Source of the DNA: Streptosporangium sp. NBC_01495
GTDB taxonomy: Bacteria; Actinomycetota; Actinomycetes; Streptosporangiales; Streptosporangiaceae
Assembly (NCBI RefSeq): GCF_036250735.1
Contig: NZ_CP109430.1
Coordinates: 5,704,001-5,768,000 of the forward strand
Direction of reading: 5' to 3'
Length of the DNA stretch: 64,000 bases
Part shown: in pieces, positions 27,105 through 35,405 of the stretch
Position numbering within the stretch: position 1 is the first letter of the stretch
Layout: every line of letters starts with the position of its first letter
Notes under the pieces: model-generated
Seen by the model: only the letters and a program-made list of their open reading frames with translations
What the model was told of the DNA's origin: nothing
Databases searched by the model: none
Translations under genes and position numbers: made by a program

Positions 27105-27746
27105 TCAGTCGGGGACCAGGCCGTGCCGGAAGGCGTACGTCACCGCCTGGGCCCGGTCGCGCAGTCCCGCCTTGGCGAAGAGGTTGTTGATGTGCGTCTT
27201 GACCGTCGCCTCGGAGATGAACAGCTCCCCGGCGATCTCCGTGTTGGAGCGGCCCGCCGCTATCAGCCGCAGCACCTCGCTCTCGCGGCGGGTGAGCCCG
27301 TCGGGCGGCTCCGGCGCGCGGCGGCCCCCGGTCACCGCCTCGGCCAGCCGCCGCTGGACACCGGGGTCGAACTGGGCCTCGCCCTCGACCACGGTGGCGA
27401 TGGCCGAGGCCAGGGACTCGGCGTCGGTGTCCTTGGTCAGGTAGCCCCGCGCCCCCGCGGCCAGCGCGGCGAAGACCGACTCATCGTCGGAGTACGTTGT
27501 CAGGACCACCACGTGGATCTCCGGGTGGGCCGCCCTGATCCTGCGGGTCGCCTCCACCCCGTCCATGCGGGGCATCCGCAGGTCCATCAGGACCACGTCG
27601 GGCCGAAGGGAGCCGGCGAGCCCGACCGCCTCCCGCCCGTCGGCCGCCGCCCCCACCACCTCGATGCCGGGCAGCAGTCCCAGCAGCAGCACCAGCCCCT
27701 CACGCACCACCGTCTGGTCGTCGACCACCAGCACCCGCACGGTCAC
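27105..27746 (-). CDS. NarL/LuxR-family response regulator
   Basis: A 213-residue response regulator. The receiver domain (1-120) has the acidic pair VVDDQ near residue 8, the phospho-Asp in VVLMDLRMPRMDG near 54, the switch Thr in VVLTTYSD and the Lys in YLTKDTD. The HTH (about 148-205) reads LTRRESEVLRLIAAGRSNTEIAGELFISEATVKTHINNL in pieces. It is followed upstream by its kinase gene on the same strand. The divergent ABC exporter, with two GGTGGA/TCCACC repeats in front, is the probable target. Confidence 0.93.
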   Translation of the reverse strand: MTVRVLVVDDQTVVREGLVLLLGLLPGIEVVGAAADGREAVGLAGSLRPDVVLMDLRMPRMDGVEATRRIRAAHPEIHVVVLTTYSDDESVFAALAAGARGYLTKDTDAESLASAIATVVEGEAQFDPGVQRRLAEAVTGGRRAPEPPDGLTRRESEVLRLIAAGRSNTEIAGELFISEATVKTHINNLFAKAGLRDRAQAVTYAFRHGLVPD

Positions 27747-27897
27747 CTCGGCCCCCCCGCGTCCCTCGAACCCGCCCGCGTGCGCCGGTGGCGCTCCCGC
27801 CCCCGCCCGCTTCCCGCGTGGCTGTACCGTACGGCACCGGCGTGAACCGTCCGCGGCGCGGCGCCCACCCCCGAAGCGGCGCCGCGCCGCGGGCGGC

Positions 27898-28995
27898 TCA
27901 CGCCGGGACCCGCAGGAGGATCTCGAAGCCCTCCGCGCCCGGCCGCACGGCCAGCGAACCGCCGATCAGCTCGGCCCGCTCGCGCATCCCCACCAGCCCG
28001 TATCCCCCTCCCGACGCCGGCGGGCCCGGCGGCCCGCCCGTGTCGCGCACCTCCAGCTCGCACCAGGTGCCGACGCGGCGCAGCGCCACCGACACCGCGG
28101 CGCCCGGCGCGTGCTTGCGCACGTTCGTCAGTGCCTCCTGGGCGGTCCTGGCCACCGCCAGCCTGGCCCCCGCCTCCAGCGAGTCGAGGTTCCCCTCGAC
28201 CGAGACCGCGCAGGGCAGGCCGGTCACCGACCGGAACTCCACCGCCAGCCGCTCCAGCCGCTCGGCCAGCGGAAGCTCCTCCCCGCGCAGCGCGTCGAGC
28301 GCCCGGCGGGTCTCCTCCAGCCCTGCGCGCGCCAGCCGCACGGCGCGGTTGACCCGGTCGAGGGCCGCCGCCGGGTCCTCCCCCCGTTCGAGCAGCAGCC
28401 GCGCACCCTCCAGGTGGACGATCTGCGCCGACTGCGAGTGCGCCAGGATGTCGTGGACCTCCCTGGCCAGCCGCGCCCGCTCGGCCAGCACGGCCTCGCC
28501 CGCCCGCGCCTCGGCGAGCGCCGCGGCCTGCTCCCTGATCGCCTTCATCTGCCGTATCAGGAAGGCGAAGACGGCGACGTAGGTGAGGCCGAAGGCGTTG
28601 CCCAGCACCTCCCCGCTCGGCAGCCCGAGCAGGAAGGACACGGCCGTCGTAGCGGCGACGTCCGCCGTGACCAGGACCACCGCCGGCCACAGGCGGGTTT
28701 TGAACGGCGCGACGAAGATCACAATGTACAGGAACCCCATGCCGCTGTAGGGGCTGATCCCGTGCAGGGCGAGCCCTCCGGCCAGGGTGACCGCGAGCAG
28801 CGGGGCGGCGCGCCGCGTGTCCCGGCCCAGCAGCACCCACAGGCAGCAGCCGCAGGTGACGGCAGCGAACGGGACCATCCCGAGCAGCCCGGGCCAGCCC
28901 GTCCCGACCGCGCCGATCACCGGGCCGGAAAGTATGTAGCCCGCCAGCACGACGGTGAGGAACCGGCGTACCGGGGGTCGGCGGAGGAATGTCAC
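27898..28995 (-). CDS. NarL-type sensor histidine kinase
   Basis: A 365-residue membrane kinase. Five to six hydrophobic segments (residues 10-160) form the sensor. A coiled linker leads to the HisKA_3 domain with the phospho-accepting His in LAREVHDILAHSQS (near residue 201), and the HATPase_c domain occupies about 285-365 (ALTNVRKHAPGAAVSV for the N-box, YGLVGMRERAELIGG for the G-box). It pairs with the response regulator downstream. The stimulus is unknown; the adjacent ABC exporter suggests cell-envelope or antibiotic stress. Confidence 0.92.
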   Translation of the reverse strand: MTFLRRPPVRRFLTVVLAGYILSGPVIGAVGTGWPGLLGMVPFAAVTCGCCLWVLLGRDTRRAAPLLAVTLAGGLALHGISPYSGMGFLYIVIFVAPFKTRLWPAVVLVTADVAATTAVSFLLGLPSGEVLGNAFGLTYVAVFAFLIRQMKAIREQAAALAEARAGEAVLAERARLAREVHDILAHSQSAQIVHLEGARLLLERGEDPAAALDRVNRAVRLARAGLEETRRALDALRGEELPLAERLERLAVEFRSVTGLPCAVSVEGNLDSLEAGARLAVARTAQEALTNVRKHAPGAAVSVALRRVGTWCELEVRDTGGPPGPPASGGGYGLVGMRERAELIGGSLAVRPGAEGFEILLRVPA

Positions 28996-29037
28996 GACGC
29001 CAAGCTATCCACGCCCACGGCGGCGGGCCATGGTCGC

Positions 29038-29106
29038 GGGGGTGGAGATCGTCTCCACCCCCGGCCGCCGATCTCTCCCCCCGGGTGGATCTCGCGGGTT
29101 CCACCC
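29038..29106. promoter_or_regulatory. Two inverted repeats between the kinase and ABC exporter genes
   Basis: GGGGGTGGAGA-TCG-TCTCCACCCCC (29038-29062) is perfect. A second site, GGGTGGA-N10-TCCACCC (29083-29106), repeats the same half-site. Both lie in the 156-bp divergent gap and are probable binding sites for the response regulator. Confidence 0.6.
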
Positions 29107-29151
29107 CCGGGACCGTGCGCTCCCACCCGCCTCGGGGCCATCGTCGAGGCC

Positions 29152-29838
29152 ATGTCAGCAATCAGCGTCACCCACCTCGGCAAGTCGTTCGGCGGGGTAC
29201 GCGCCGTCGAGGACCTGTCGTTCACGGTGGAGCGGGGAACACTCACGGCCTTCCTGGGCCCCAACGGGGCGGGCAAGACCACCACCCTGCGCATGATCCT
29301 CGGCCTGGTCGCGCCCAGCGAGGGCACCGCGACGATCGACGGCACGCTCTACCGCGACCTGGAGCGGCCCGTCACCACCGTCGGCGCCGTACTGGAGGCG
29401 ACGGCCTTCCACCCCGGGCTGAGCGCCCGCGCGCACCTGGAGGCGCTCCGCCTCGCCGCGGGGCTCGACCCCGCACGCGTGGCGTACGTCCTGGAACAGG
29501 TCGACCTCGCCGACGCGGCCGGCCGCAAGGTGGGGGGATTCTCCCTGGGCATGCGCCAGCGGCTCGCCCTGGCCTCCGCCCTCCTGGGAGACCCGGAGAT
29601 CCTCATCCTCGACGAACCCGCCAACGGCCTGGACCCGGCGGGCATTCGCTGGCTGCGGGGCTTCCTGCGGGCCTACACCCACGAGGGCCGCACGGTCCTG
29701 GTGTCCACCCACGTGCTCGCCGAGATCCAGCAGATCGCCGACCACGTGATCATCGTCGGGGCGGGGCGCCTCGCCTGGCAGGGCCCGCTCACCTCGGAGA
29801 CCGACCTTGAGGAGCTCTACATGAAGGTGACCGGGTGA
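29152..29838 (+). CDS. ABC transporter ATP-binding protein
   Basis: A 228-residue ABC ATPase with Walker A GPNGAGKTTT (near residue 38), signature GGFSLGMRQRLALA, Walker B LILDEPANGLDP and switch His in VSTHVLAEI. It powers the membrane permease encoded next, whose GTG start overlaps its stop. The pair resembles exporters for antimicrobial peptides or lantibiotic-type molecules, with a single ATPase and one six-helix permease. It is divergent from a two-component system, the usual arrangement for stress-induced drug exporters. Confidence 0.93.
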   Translation: MSAISVTHLGKSFGGVRAVEDLSFTVERGTLTAFLGPNGAGKTTTLRMILGLVAPSEGTATIDGTLYRDLERPVTTVGAVLEATAFHPGLSARAHLEALRLAAGLDPARVAYVLEQVDLADAAGRKVGGFSLGMRQRLALASALLGDPEILILDEPANGLDPAGIRWLRGFLRAYTHEGRTVLVSTHVLAEIQQIADHVIIVGAGRLAWQGPLTSETDLEELYMKVTG

Positions 29839-30566
29839 ACCGCCTGATCCGCGCCGAGTTGTTCAAGATCCGCGCGAGCCGCGTCACCTGGATCCTCGTC
29901 GGCCTGGCGCCCCCGCTGTGCGTGCTCTGGGCGGGGCTGATGGTCGCCCTGGCGGAGCCGGCCGGCGCGACGGGGCCGCAGATCGAGAACGTCTACAACA
30001 TGGCGCAGCAGTCCTACGTCTTCGCCCTGGTCCTCGGCGTCCTCGGCGTGGCCGGGGAGTACCGCCACCAGACGATCACCTGGCAGTTCCTGGTCACCCC
30101 GGTGCGGAGCCGGGTGATCACGGCCAAGCTGGCCGCGTACGGGATCGTCGGGCTGCTCGTCGGCCTCCTGTCGGCGCTGGTCACGCTGCTGGCGGGCCTG
30201 GCCATGCTCGGCCTGGCCGGTCATCCCGCCTGGACTCCCCAGGTGCCGCTGGTCCTGCTCGGCTCGGTGTTCAGCGTCGCCGTGTACGGCCTGCTCGGGG
30301 TGGGCCTCGGCGCCCTGATCCGCAACCAGGTCGCGGCGGTGGCGGTGGCGCTGGCCTGGTTCATGTACGCCGACTACCTGCTCACCATGCTCCTGCCGGG
30401 GCTGGGCCGCTGGCTGCCGACCGGGGCGGCCCGCGCCCTGGGCGGCATGCACCTGCAGGACGCGGAACTGCTGCCCGTCTGGGCCGGCGGGCTGCTGTTC
30501 GCCGGCTACGTCGTGGTGACCGTGCTCGCCGCCCGCCTGCTGACGCTCCGCCGCGACGTCACGTGA
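29835..30566 (+). CDS. ABC-2 type permease
   Basis: A 243-residue membrane protein with six hydrophobic helices: about 18-38, 55-75, 98-125, 133-155, 158-185 and 215-238. It starts LIRAELFKIRASR, the amphipathic entry helix of ABC-2 permeases, and has the intracellular GEYRHQTITWQFLVTP motif typical of the family. It forms the transport channel with the upstream ATPase. Translation is coupled through a 4-base overlap. The substrate is not readable. Confidence 0.9.
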   Translation: MNRLIRAELFKIRASRVTWILVGLAPPLCVLWAGLMVALAEPAGATGPQIENVYNMAQQSYVFALVLGVLGVAGEYRHQTITWQFLVTPVRSRVITAKLAAYGIVGLLVGLLSALVTLLAGLAMLGLAGHPAWTPQVPLVLLGSVFSVAVYGLLGVGLGALIRNQVAAVAVALAWFMYADYLLTMLLPGLGRWLPTGAARALGGMHLQDAELLPVWAGGLLFAGYVVVTVLAARLLTLRRDVT

Positions 30567-30610
30567 CCTCGCCGTACGACGGCACGGGCCACGTCGGGGC
30601 AAGACACGGT

Positions 30611-30806
30611 GTGATCCCGGGGCACGCGTCACCGCACGCGGACGGCGGTGCGGACCGCGGCGCGGCGTGATCCCCCGGGGCGCGCGTCACGCCATGACGT
30701 CGCGGACGGCGGCGTGGGGCTCGACGCGGCGTGATCCCGGGGGCACGCGTCACGGCGGGCGCCCGGGGGGCGCGTCACACCATGACGTCGCGGACGGCGG
30801 CGTGGG
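30611..30806. repeat. Repeat block duplicating the menD 3' end
   Basis: Bases 30771-30806, which encode the last residues and stop of menD, recur at 30683-30718 with one mismatch in 36 (period 88 bp). A 22-24 bp core beginning GTGATCCC and ending GCGTCAC is found at 30611-30632, 30667-30690 and 30731-30753. The array fills the gap between the converging ABC permease and menD. Confidence 0.85.
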
Positions 30807-32436
30807 CCGCGTCGCGCATCATGGAGTGCAGCACCGCGTTGGACTCCCGGTCGGTCCGCACCTCGACCATGCGCAGCCCGTCGCCGCGCAGCGCCTTGAC
30901 CAGCTGGCCCGGCTCGTCCACGAAGGTGTACGGCGTGCCGGTGGCGGCGGCCACGTAGCCCAGGTCAACCCCGTGCGAGGTGCCGAAGACCCGCTCGAAG
31001 GGGTCGCGCAGCGCGGCCTGGGGGAGCAGCGAGAAGATCCCGCCGCCGTCGTTGTTCACCACGACCAGGCAGAGGTCGGGGCGGGGCTCGCGGGAGCCGA
31101 GCAGCAGCCCGTTCTGGTCGTGCAGGAAGGTCAGGTCGCCCATCAGGGCGTAGGAGGGGCCGTTGTGGGCGAGGGCGGCGCCCATCGCGGACGACACCAC
31201 GCCGTCGATCCCCGCCGCCCCCCGGTTGGCCAGGATCCGCAGGCCCCGCCGGGGACGCATCGCCTGGTCGAGGTCGCGGATCGGCATCGAGGAGCCGGAG
31301 AACAGCAGCGACCCGTTGGGCAGCGCCTCCACCAGGTCGCGGGCCAGGCGCGGCTCGTTGAGCCCCGTCGTCCCGTCCAGCACCTCGTCGATCGCGGTCC
31401 TGGCCGCCGTCTCGGCGCGGCGCCAGGAGTGCAGCCACGCGTCGTCGCCCGCCGCGACCGGGATCTCCACCACCTGGGCGACCTGGGTGGCCGAGCGGGT
31501 CGGGTCGGGCCAGCGGGTCATGTCGGCGGCGACCACGATGTGCTCGTCCGCGTGCCTCAGCCAGTTGAGCAGCGGCCGGGACAGGCCGGGGCGGCCCAGG
31601 GTGACCACGACGTCGGGGCGGTGCCGGTCGGCGAACTCCGGGGTGCCGAGGAGGAAGTGGTAGGCCGACATCGCGTGGTCGCCGTAGCGGGCGCCGCCGT
31701 TGGGCTCCGACAGGACCGGCCACCCGGCCATGCCCGCCGCCGCCACGTATCTGCGCGTGTTGGTCGCGCCGTCGCCGACGACCAGCACGCCCCGCCGGGT
31801 CGGCGGCAGGTGCAGCGCCACCGGCGGGGAGGCCACCCTGGCGCGGACCCACGGGCCTCCGGCGTCACCCTCCAGGGACTCGCACCAGGACGGGTCACCG
31901 TCCGGGACCAGCGGCTCGCGGAAGGCCACGTTGAGGTGGACCGGTCCCGGGTCGTACGGGCCCAGCGCGCGCTGGTAGGCGCGGCAGACCGTCGACCGCC
32001 AGTAGGCGACCTGGCCGGGGCGGTCCTCGGGCACGCCGACCTCGCTGAACCAGCGGACGGCCGTGCCGTACAGCTTGACCTGGTCGACGGTCTGGCTCGC
32101 GCCGGTGTCGCGCAGCTCGGGCGGGCGGTCGGCGGTGAGCACCAGCAGCGGCACCCCCGACTCGTGCGCCTCGATGACGGCCGGGTGGAAGTTGGCCGCC
32201 GCGGTGCCGGAGGTGCAGATCAGGACGACCGGACGGCCGCTGCGGCGGGCGAGGCCCACCGCCAGGAAGGAGGCCGAGCGCTCGTCCACCCGCACGTGCA
32301 GCCGGATGCGGCTGTCGGCGTGCACGGCCAGGGCGAGCGGCGCCGAGCGCGACCCGGGTGCGAGCACCACGTCCGTGAGACCGCAGCGGGCGAGCTCGTC
32401 GACCAGCACCGTCGCGAGCGCGGTCGCGGGATTCAC
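30775..32436 (-). CDS. menD: MenD, SEPHCHC synthase (menaquinone)
   Basis: A 553-residue thiamine-diphosphate enzyme joining isochorismate and 2-oxoglutarate to give 2-succinyl-5-enolpyruvyl-6-hydroxy-3-cyclohexene-1-carboxylate, the first committed menaquinone step. Domain order is normal: PYR domain (VLAPGSRSAPLALA, CTSGTAAANFHPAVIEA), transhydrogenase-like middle, and ThDP domain with NRGAAGIDGVVSSAMG and the metal-binding NNDGGGIFSLLPQ. The gene lies upstream of nothing on its strand but sits near menB and menE, the usual clustering. Length is typical. Confidence 0.95.
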   Translation of the reverse strand: MNPATALATVLVDELARCGLTDVVLAPGSRSAPLALAVHADSRIRLHVRVDERSASFLAVGLARRSGRPVVLICTSGTAAANFHPAVIEAHESGVPLLVLTADRPPELRDTGASQTVDQVKLYGTAVRWFSEVGVPEDRPGQVAYWRSTVCRAYQRALGPYDPGPVHLNVAFREPLVPDGDPSWCESLEGDAGGPWVRARVASPPVALHLPPTRRGVLVVGDGATNTRRYVAAAGMAGWPVLSEPNGGARYGDHAMSAYHFLLGTPEFADRHRPDVVVTLGRPGLSRPLLNWLRHADEHIVVAADMTRWPDPTRSATQVAQVVEIPVAAGDDAWLHSWRRAETAARTAIDEVLDGTTGLNEPRLARDLVEALPNGSLLFSGSSMPIRDLDQAMRPRRGLRILANRGAAGIDGVVSSAMGAALAHNGPSYALMGDLTFLHDQNGLLLGSREPRPDLCLVVVNNDGGGIFSLLPQAALRDPFERVFGTSHGVDLGYVAAATGTPYTFVDEPGQLVKALRGDGLRMVEVRTDRESNAVLHSMMRDAAHAAVRDVMV

Positions 32437-32620
32437 CGCACCGCCTCCTTAACTCCGCACCCGGGGGTGAGTCCGTCTTGAGGCACGCGAAAGCGACCTC
32501 GCCTACGTGGGACGGCGCGCCTCGGGACCGAACCCGTTCGGATCCTCGCTGCCCCTGGGAGCGGCGGGGGAACCCGTCCTCGCCGCCCGGGGCCGCGCCG
32601 GAACCAGCCTTCCGCCGCCC

Positions 32621-33514
32621 CTAGGGACGGCGCGGGAACCTGCCGAAGTCGGGGGCGCGCTTCTCCTTGAACGCGTCGCGGCCCTCCTGCGCCTCCTCGC
32701 TCATGTAGTAGAGCAGGGTGGCGTCACCGGCGAACTGCTGCATCCCCGCGGCGCCGTCGGTCACCGCGTTCAGCGCGCCCTTGAGCATACGCAGGGCCAG
32801 CGGCGACTTCTCCAGCATCTCCCTGGCCCATTTGACCGTTTCGGTCTCGAGCTCGGCGAGCGGTACGACCGCGTTGACCAGGCCCCAGCCGAGGGCGGTC
32901 TGCGCGTCGTACTGGCGGCAGAGATACCAGATCTCGCGGGCCCGCTTCAGGCCGACGGTCTCGGCCAGCAGCCAGGAGCCGTAGCCGCCGTCGAAGGAGC
33001 CGACCTTGGGGCCGGTCTGGCCGAAGACCGCGTTGTCGGCGGCGATGGACAGGTCGCAGCACACGTGCAGCACATGGCCGCCGCCGATGGCGTAACCGGC
33101 GATCATCGCGATGACCGGCTTGGGGCAGCGGCGGATCTGGACCTGCAGGTCGAGCACGTTGAGCCGGCCGACGTGCGGGGTGGACTTGTCGACGTAGCCG
33201 TCGTCGCCGCGGATCTTCTGGTCGCCGCCGGAGCAGAAGGCCCTGTCGCCCGCGCCGGTGAAGATGATCACACCGACCCCGGCGTCCTCCTGGGCGGCGT
33301 TGAAGGCGTCCTTGAGCTCGAAGAGCGTCGTCGGGCGGAACGCGTTGTGCCGCTCCGGCCGGTTGATCGTGATCTTGGCGATGCCCTCGCCGGTCTCGTA
33401 GATGATGTCCTCGTACTGCCCGGACCTCTTCCAGTCGACCGCGCCGTCACGCTCGGGGGCCGTCTCCGCCGCCACCCGCTCGTCCACGCCCGGCTCGACC
33501 CGCTCCGTGCCCAC
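32621..33514 (-). CDS. menB: MenB, 1,4-dihydroxy-2-naphthoyl-CoA synthase
   Basis: A 297-residue crotonase-fold enzyme that closes the second ring of menaquinone from succinylbenzoyl-CoA. Signature parts are [63 protein letters not shown] and the catalytic Asp loop [17 protein letters not shown]. The C-terminus [13 protein letters not shown] is normal. The GTG start (VGTERVEP) is chosen from a GGAGAGGG site; the conserved family region begins at [12 protein letters not shown], so the exact start is uncertain. It is divergent from menE. Confidence 0.93.
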   Translation of the reverse strand: MGTERVEPGVDERVAAETAPERDGAVDWKRSGQYEDIIYETGEGIAKITINRPERHNAFRPTTLFELKDAFNAAQEDAGVGVIIFTGAGDRAFCSGGDQKIRGDDGYVDKSTPHVGRLNVLDLQVQIRRCPKPVIAMIAGYAIGGGHVLHVCCDLSIAADNAVFGQTGPKVGSFDGGYGSWLLAETVGLKRAREIWYLCRQYDAQTALGWGLVNAVVPLAELETETVKWAREMLEKSPLALRMLKGALNAVTDGAAGMQQFAGDATLLYYMSEEAQEGRDAFKEKRAPDFGRFPRRP

Positions 33515-33574
33515 GATGGCTTCACCCTCTCCGCTGCGCCGGGACCACCCCGGCCGTTGTCCGGCTTCCGGCAC

Positions 33575-33590
33575 TAACCTTACGACTGTG
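33575..33590 (+). promoter_or_regulatory. menE: -10 element of menE; transcript probably leaderless
   Basis: TAACCT (33575-33580) ends seven bases before a GTG-ATG start, and no Shine-Dalgarno sequence lies between. This spacing puts the transcription start at or next to the start codon, the usual actinobacterial leaderless arrangement. The -35 box is not clear. Confidence 0.45.
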
Positions 33591-34784
33591 ATGACCATTC
33601 CTGTGCACGAGGTATGGCTTTCCGTGCAACGGGAATTGCACGCCGTGGTGTCGCCGGCGGGCCCGGAGCTGTTCCGGGCCGTGGGCGCGGCACTGGACGG
33701 CAGCGGTCCCGCCGTGCTGCCCCTCTCCCCCGCCCTGCCCGCCCCCGCGCTGCGGGCGACGCTCGACGCGCTGCGCCCGACCCACGTGAACGGGGTACGC
33801 CGCGAGGGCGGCGTCGGCGTGCCCGCCGACGTGGCGGTGGTCATCGCCACCAGCGGCTCGACCGGCGTCCCGAAGGGCGCGCAGCTGTCGGCCGAGGCGC
33901 TGCGCGCCTCCGCGTCGGCCTCGCTGCGGCGCCTGGACGCCGGGGCGGGCGAGCGCTGGCTGTGCTGCCTGCCGCCCTCCCACGTGTCCGGCCTGCAGGT
34001 CCTGGTGAGGTCGCTGCTGGGCGGGACCGAGCCGATCGTGCACGACGGGTTCTCCCCCGAGGCAGTGCTCTCCAGCGGCGCGGACCACGTCTCGCTGGTG
34101 CCGACCCAGCTGCGCCGGCTGCTCCAGGTGAATTCGACGCGTTTGCCGCGCCTATCAACGTTCGGGACGATCCTGCTCGGCGGCGCCGCCGCTCCCCCCG
34201 GCCTGCTCGACGCGGCCCGCGCGGCCGGGGCCCGGGTGGTCACCACGTACGGCATGAGCGAGACCTGCGGCGGGTGCGTCTACGACGGCGAGCCCCTCGA
34301 CGGGGTGGGGCTCGCCGTCGGCGACGACGGCCGGATCCGCCTGAGCGGGCCCGTGCTGTTCTCCGGCTACCGGCTCCGCCCCGACCTCACCGAGGCGGTC
34401 CGCGACGGCGACTGGTTCCTCACCTCGGACCTGGGCGCCCTGGAGGGAGGGCGGCTGCGCGTGCTCGGGCGGGCCGACGACGTCGTCAACACCGGGGGCG
34501 AGAAGGTCGTCGTCGCGGCGGTGGCCGCGGCGGTGGCCGAGCATCCCGCGATCGTCGACGTCGCCGTGGTCGGCCGTCCCGACCCCGAGTGGGGCGAGCG
34601 GGTGGTGGCCGTCGTCGTCTCGCCCTCCCCGCCGTCCCTGGCCGAGCTGCGCGCCTTCGTCAAGGAGCGGCTGCCCGCCTACGCGGCCCCCGCCGACCTG
34701 ATCGTCGTGACCGAAATACCGCTTTTGGCCAATGGCAAGCCGGATCTCGAAGCTCTCCGTTATGGTCGTGATCGGGAACCGTGA
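33591..34784 (+). CDS. menE: MenE, o-succinylbenzoate-CoA ligase
   Basis: A 397-residue adenylate-forming enzyme activating o-succinylbenzoate with ATP and CoA before MenB acts. The AMP-binding P-loop is [12 protein letters not shown], then [10 protein letters not shown] (motif A5), the aspartate in [27 protein letters not shown] (hinge), and the catalytic C-terminal Lys in [10 protein letters not shown]. It is shorter than ordinary acyl-CoA ligases, as MenE proteins are. The start may be GTG at 33588, one codon earlier. It is divergent from menB. Confidence 0.93.
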   Translation: MTIPVHEVWLSVQRELHAVVSPAGPELFRAVGAALDGSGPAVLPLSPALPAPALRATLDALRPTHVNGVRREGGVGVPADVAVVIATSGSTGVPKGAQLSAEALRASASASLRRLDAGAGERWLCCLPPSHVSGLQVLVRSLLGGTEPIVHDGFSPEAVLSSGADHVSLVPTQLRRLLQVNSTRLPRLSTFGTILLGGAAAPPGLLDAARAAGARVVTTYGMSETCGGCVYDGEPLDGVGLAVGDDGRIRLSGPVLFSGYRLRPDLTEAVRDGDWFLTSDLGALEGGRLRVLGRADDVVNTGGEKVVVAAVAAAVAEHPAIVDVAVVGRPDPEWGERVVAVVVSPSPPSLAELRAFVKERLPAYAAPADLIVVTEIPLLANGKPDLEALRYGRDREP

Positions 34785-34835
34785 AGGCGTTCTCATACGT
34801 CCAATGAGATAGCCGAAGCAGGAGGGACAAGCCCG

Positions 34836-35210
34836 ATGAACGTCACCCGGAAGACATGGGTCTCGGCTGGAATCGTGAGCCTGGTCCTCGCCGGCGGCAT
34901 CTCCGTCACGGCCGCCGCCGCGTCGGGCGGGATCGGGAGGGCGGAGAAACCGTCGGGAGAGCCGGTGCCGGTGGCCCCGCACGAGCCCGGACGATCCTCG
35001 CAGGAGCCGTCGCCGACCGCGTCCGCTCCCCCCGCGGAGGAGTACGTGGTCTCCAGGGACGTCAACCCCGACCCCGGGAAGGTCGTCGAGTACTGGAGCG
35101 AGAACCGGCTGGAGGAGGCGGAGCCCTTCCCGATGCCCATGGTCGACGACCCCGTGCTGGAGGGGTCCTCGGGCTCGGCGGAAGAGGGCCCCGTGGAAGT
35201 GCTCGAATAG
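34836..35210 (+). CDS. Small exported Pro/Ser-rich protein
   Basis: A 124-residue protein with an N-terminal signal (MNVTRKTWVSAGIVSLVLAG, cleavage likely after AAAA near residue 29), then a disordered Pro, Ser and Glu-rich body. The only ordered-looking part is VVSRDVNPDPGKVVEYWSEN. Many actinomycete genomes carry such proteins of unknown role. GGAGG precedes the ATG. It lies between menE and the sigma-factor gene on the same strand; I infer no function. Confidence 0.7.
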   Translation: MNVTRKTWVSAGIVSLVLAGGISVTAAAASGGIGRAEKPSGEPVPVAPHEPGRSSQEPSPTASAPPAEEYVVSRDVNPDPGKVVEYWSENRLEEAEPFPMPMVDDPVLEGSSGSAEEGPVEVLE

Positions 35211-35284
35211 GCCCTCTCGGGCGCCCATACGCGGGTGGATCGCCGGGACGGCGGTCCACCCATCATATTTTCCGAGTCAAGTCG

Positions 35285-35310
35285 GGAACAGAAAGTTCTT
35301 GACTGGGGTT
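35285..35310 (+). promoter_or_regulatory. SigR-like promoter of the sigma-factor gene
   Basis: GGAAC (35285-35289), exactly 18 bases, GTT (35308-35310). This is one base from the GGAAT-N18-GTT consensus of the thiol-oxidative-stress sigma factor SigR. It lies 95 bp before the start codon. Confidence 0.55.
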
Positions 35311-35405
35311 ATTGGTACTGGTGCGCCGAGCGGCCCCCAGACCGCCCCACCCCAAGACCATCAGATCGTAAATTCAGACGACTCCGTGATGGAGGAGGTG
35401 TCCTC

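Noticed and set aside
24531-27845. 1100-codon rightward open frame opposite dnaK
   Set aside because: Runs across dnaK, an intergenic gap and another gene without domains; only a G+C artefact.
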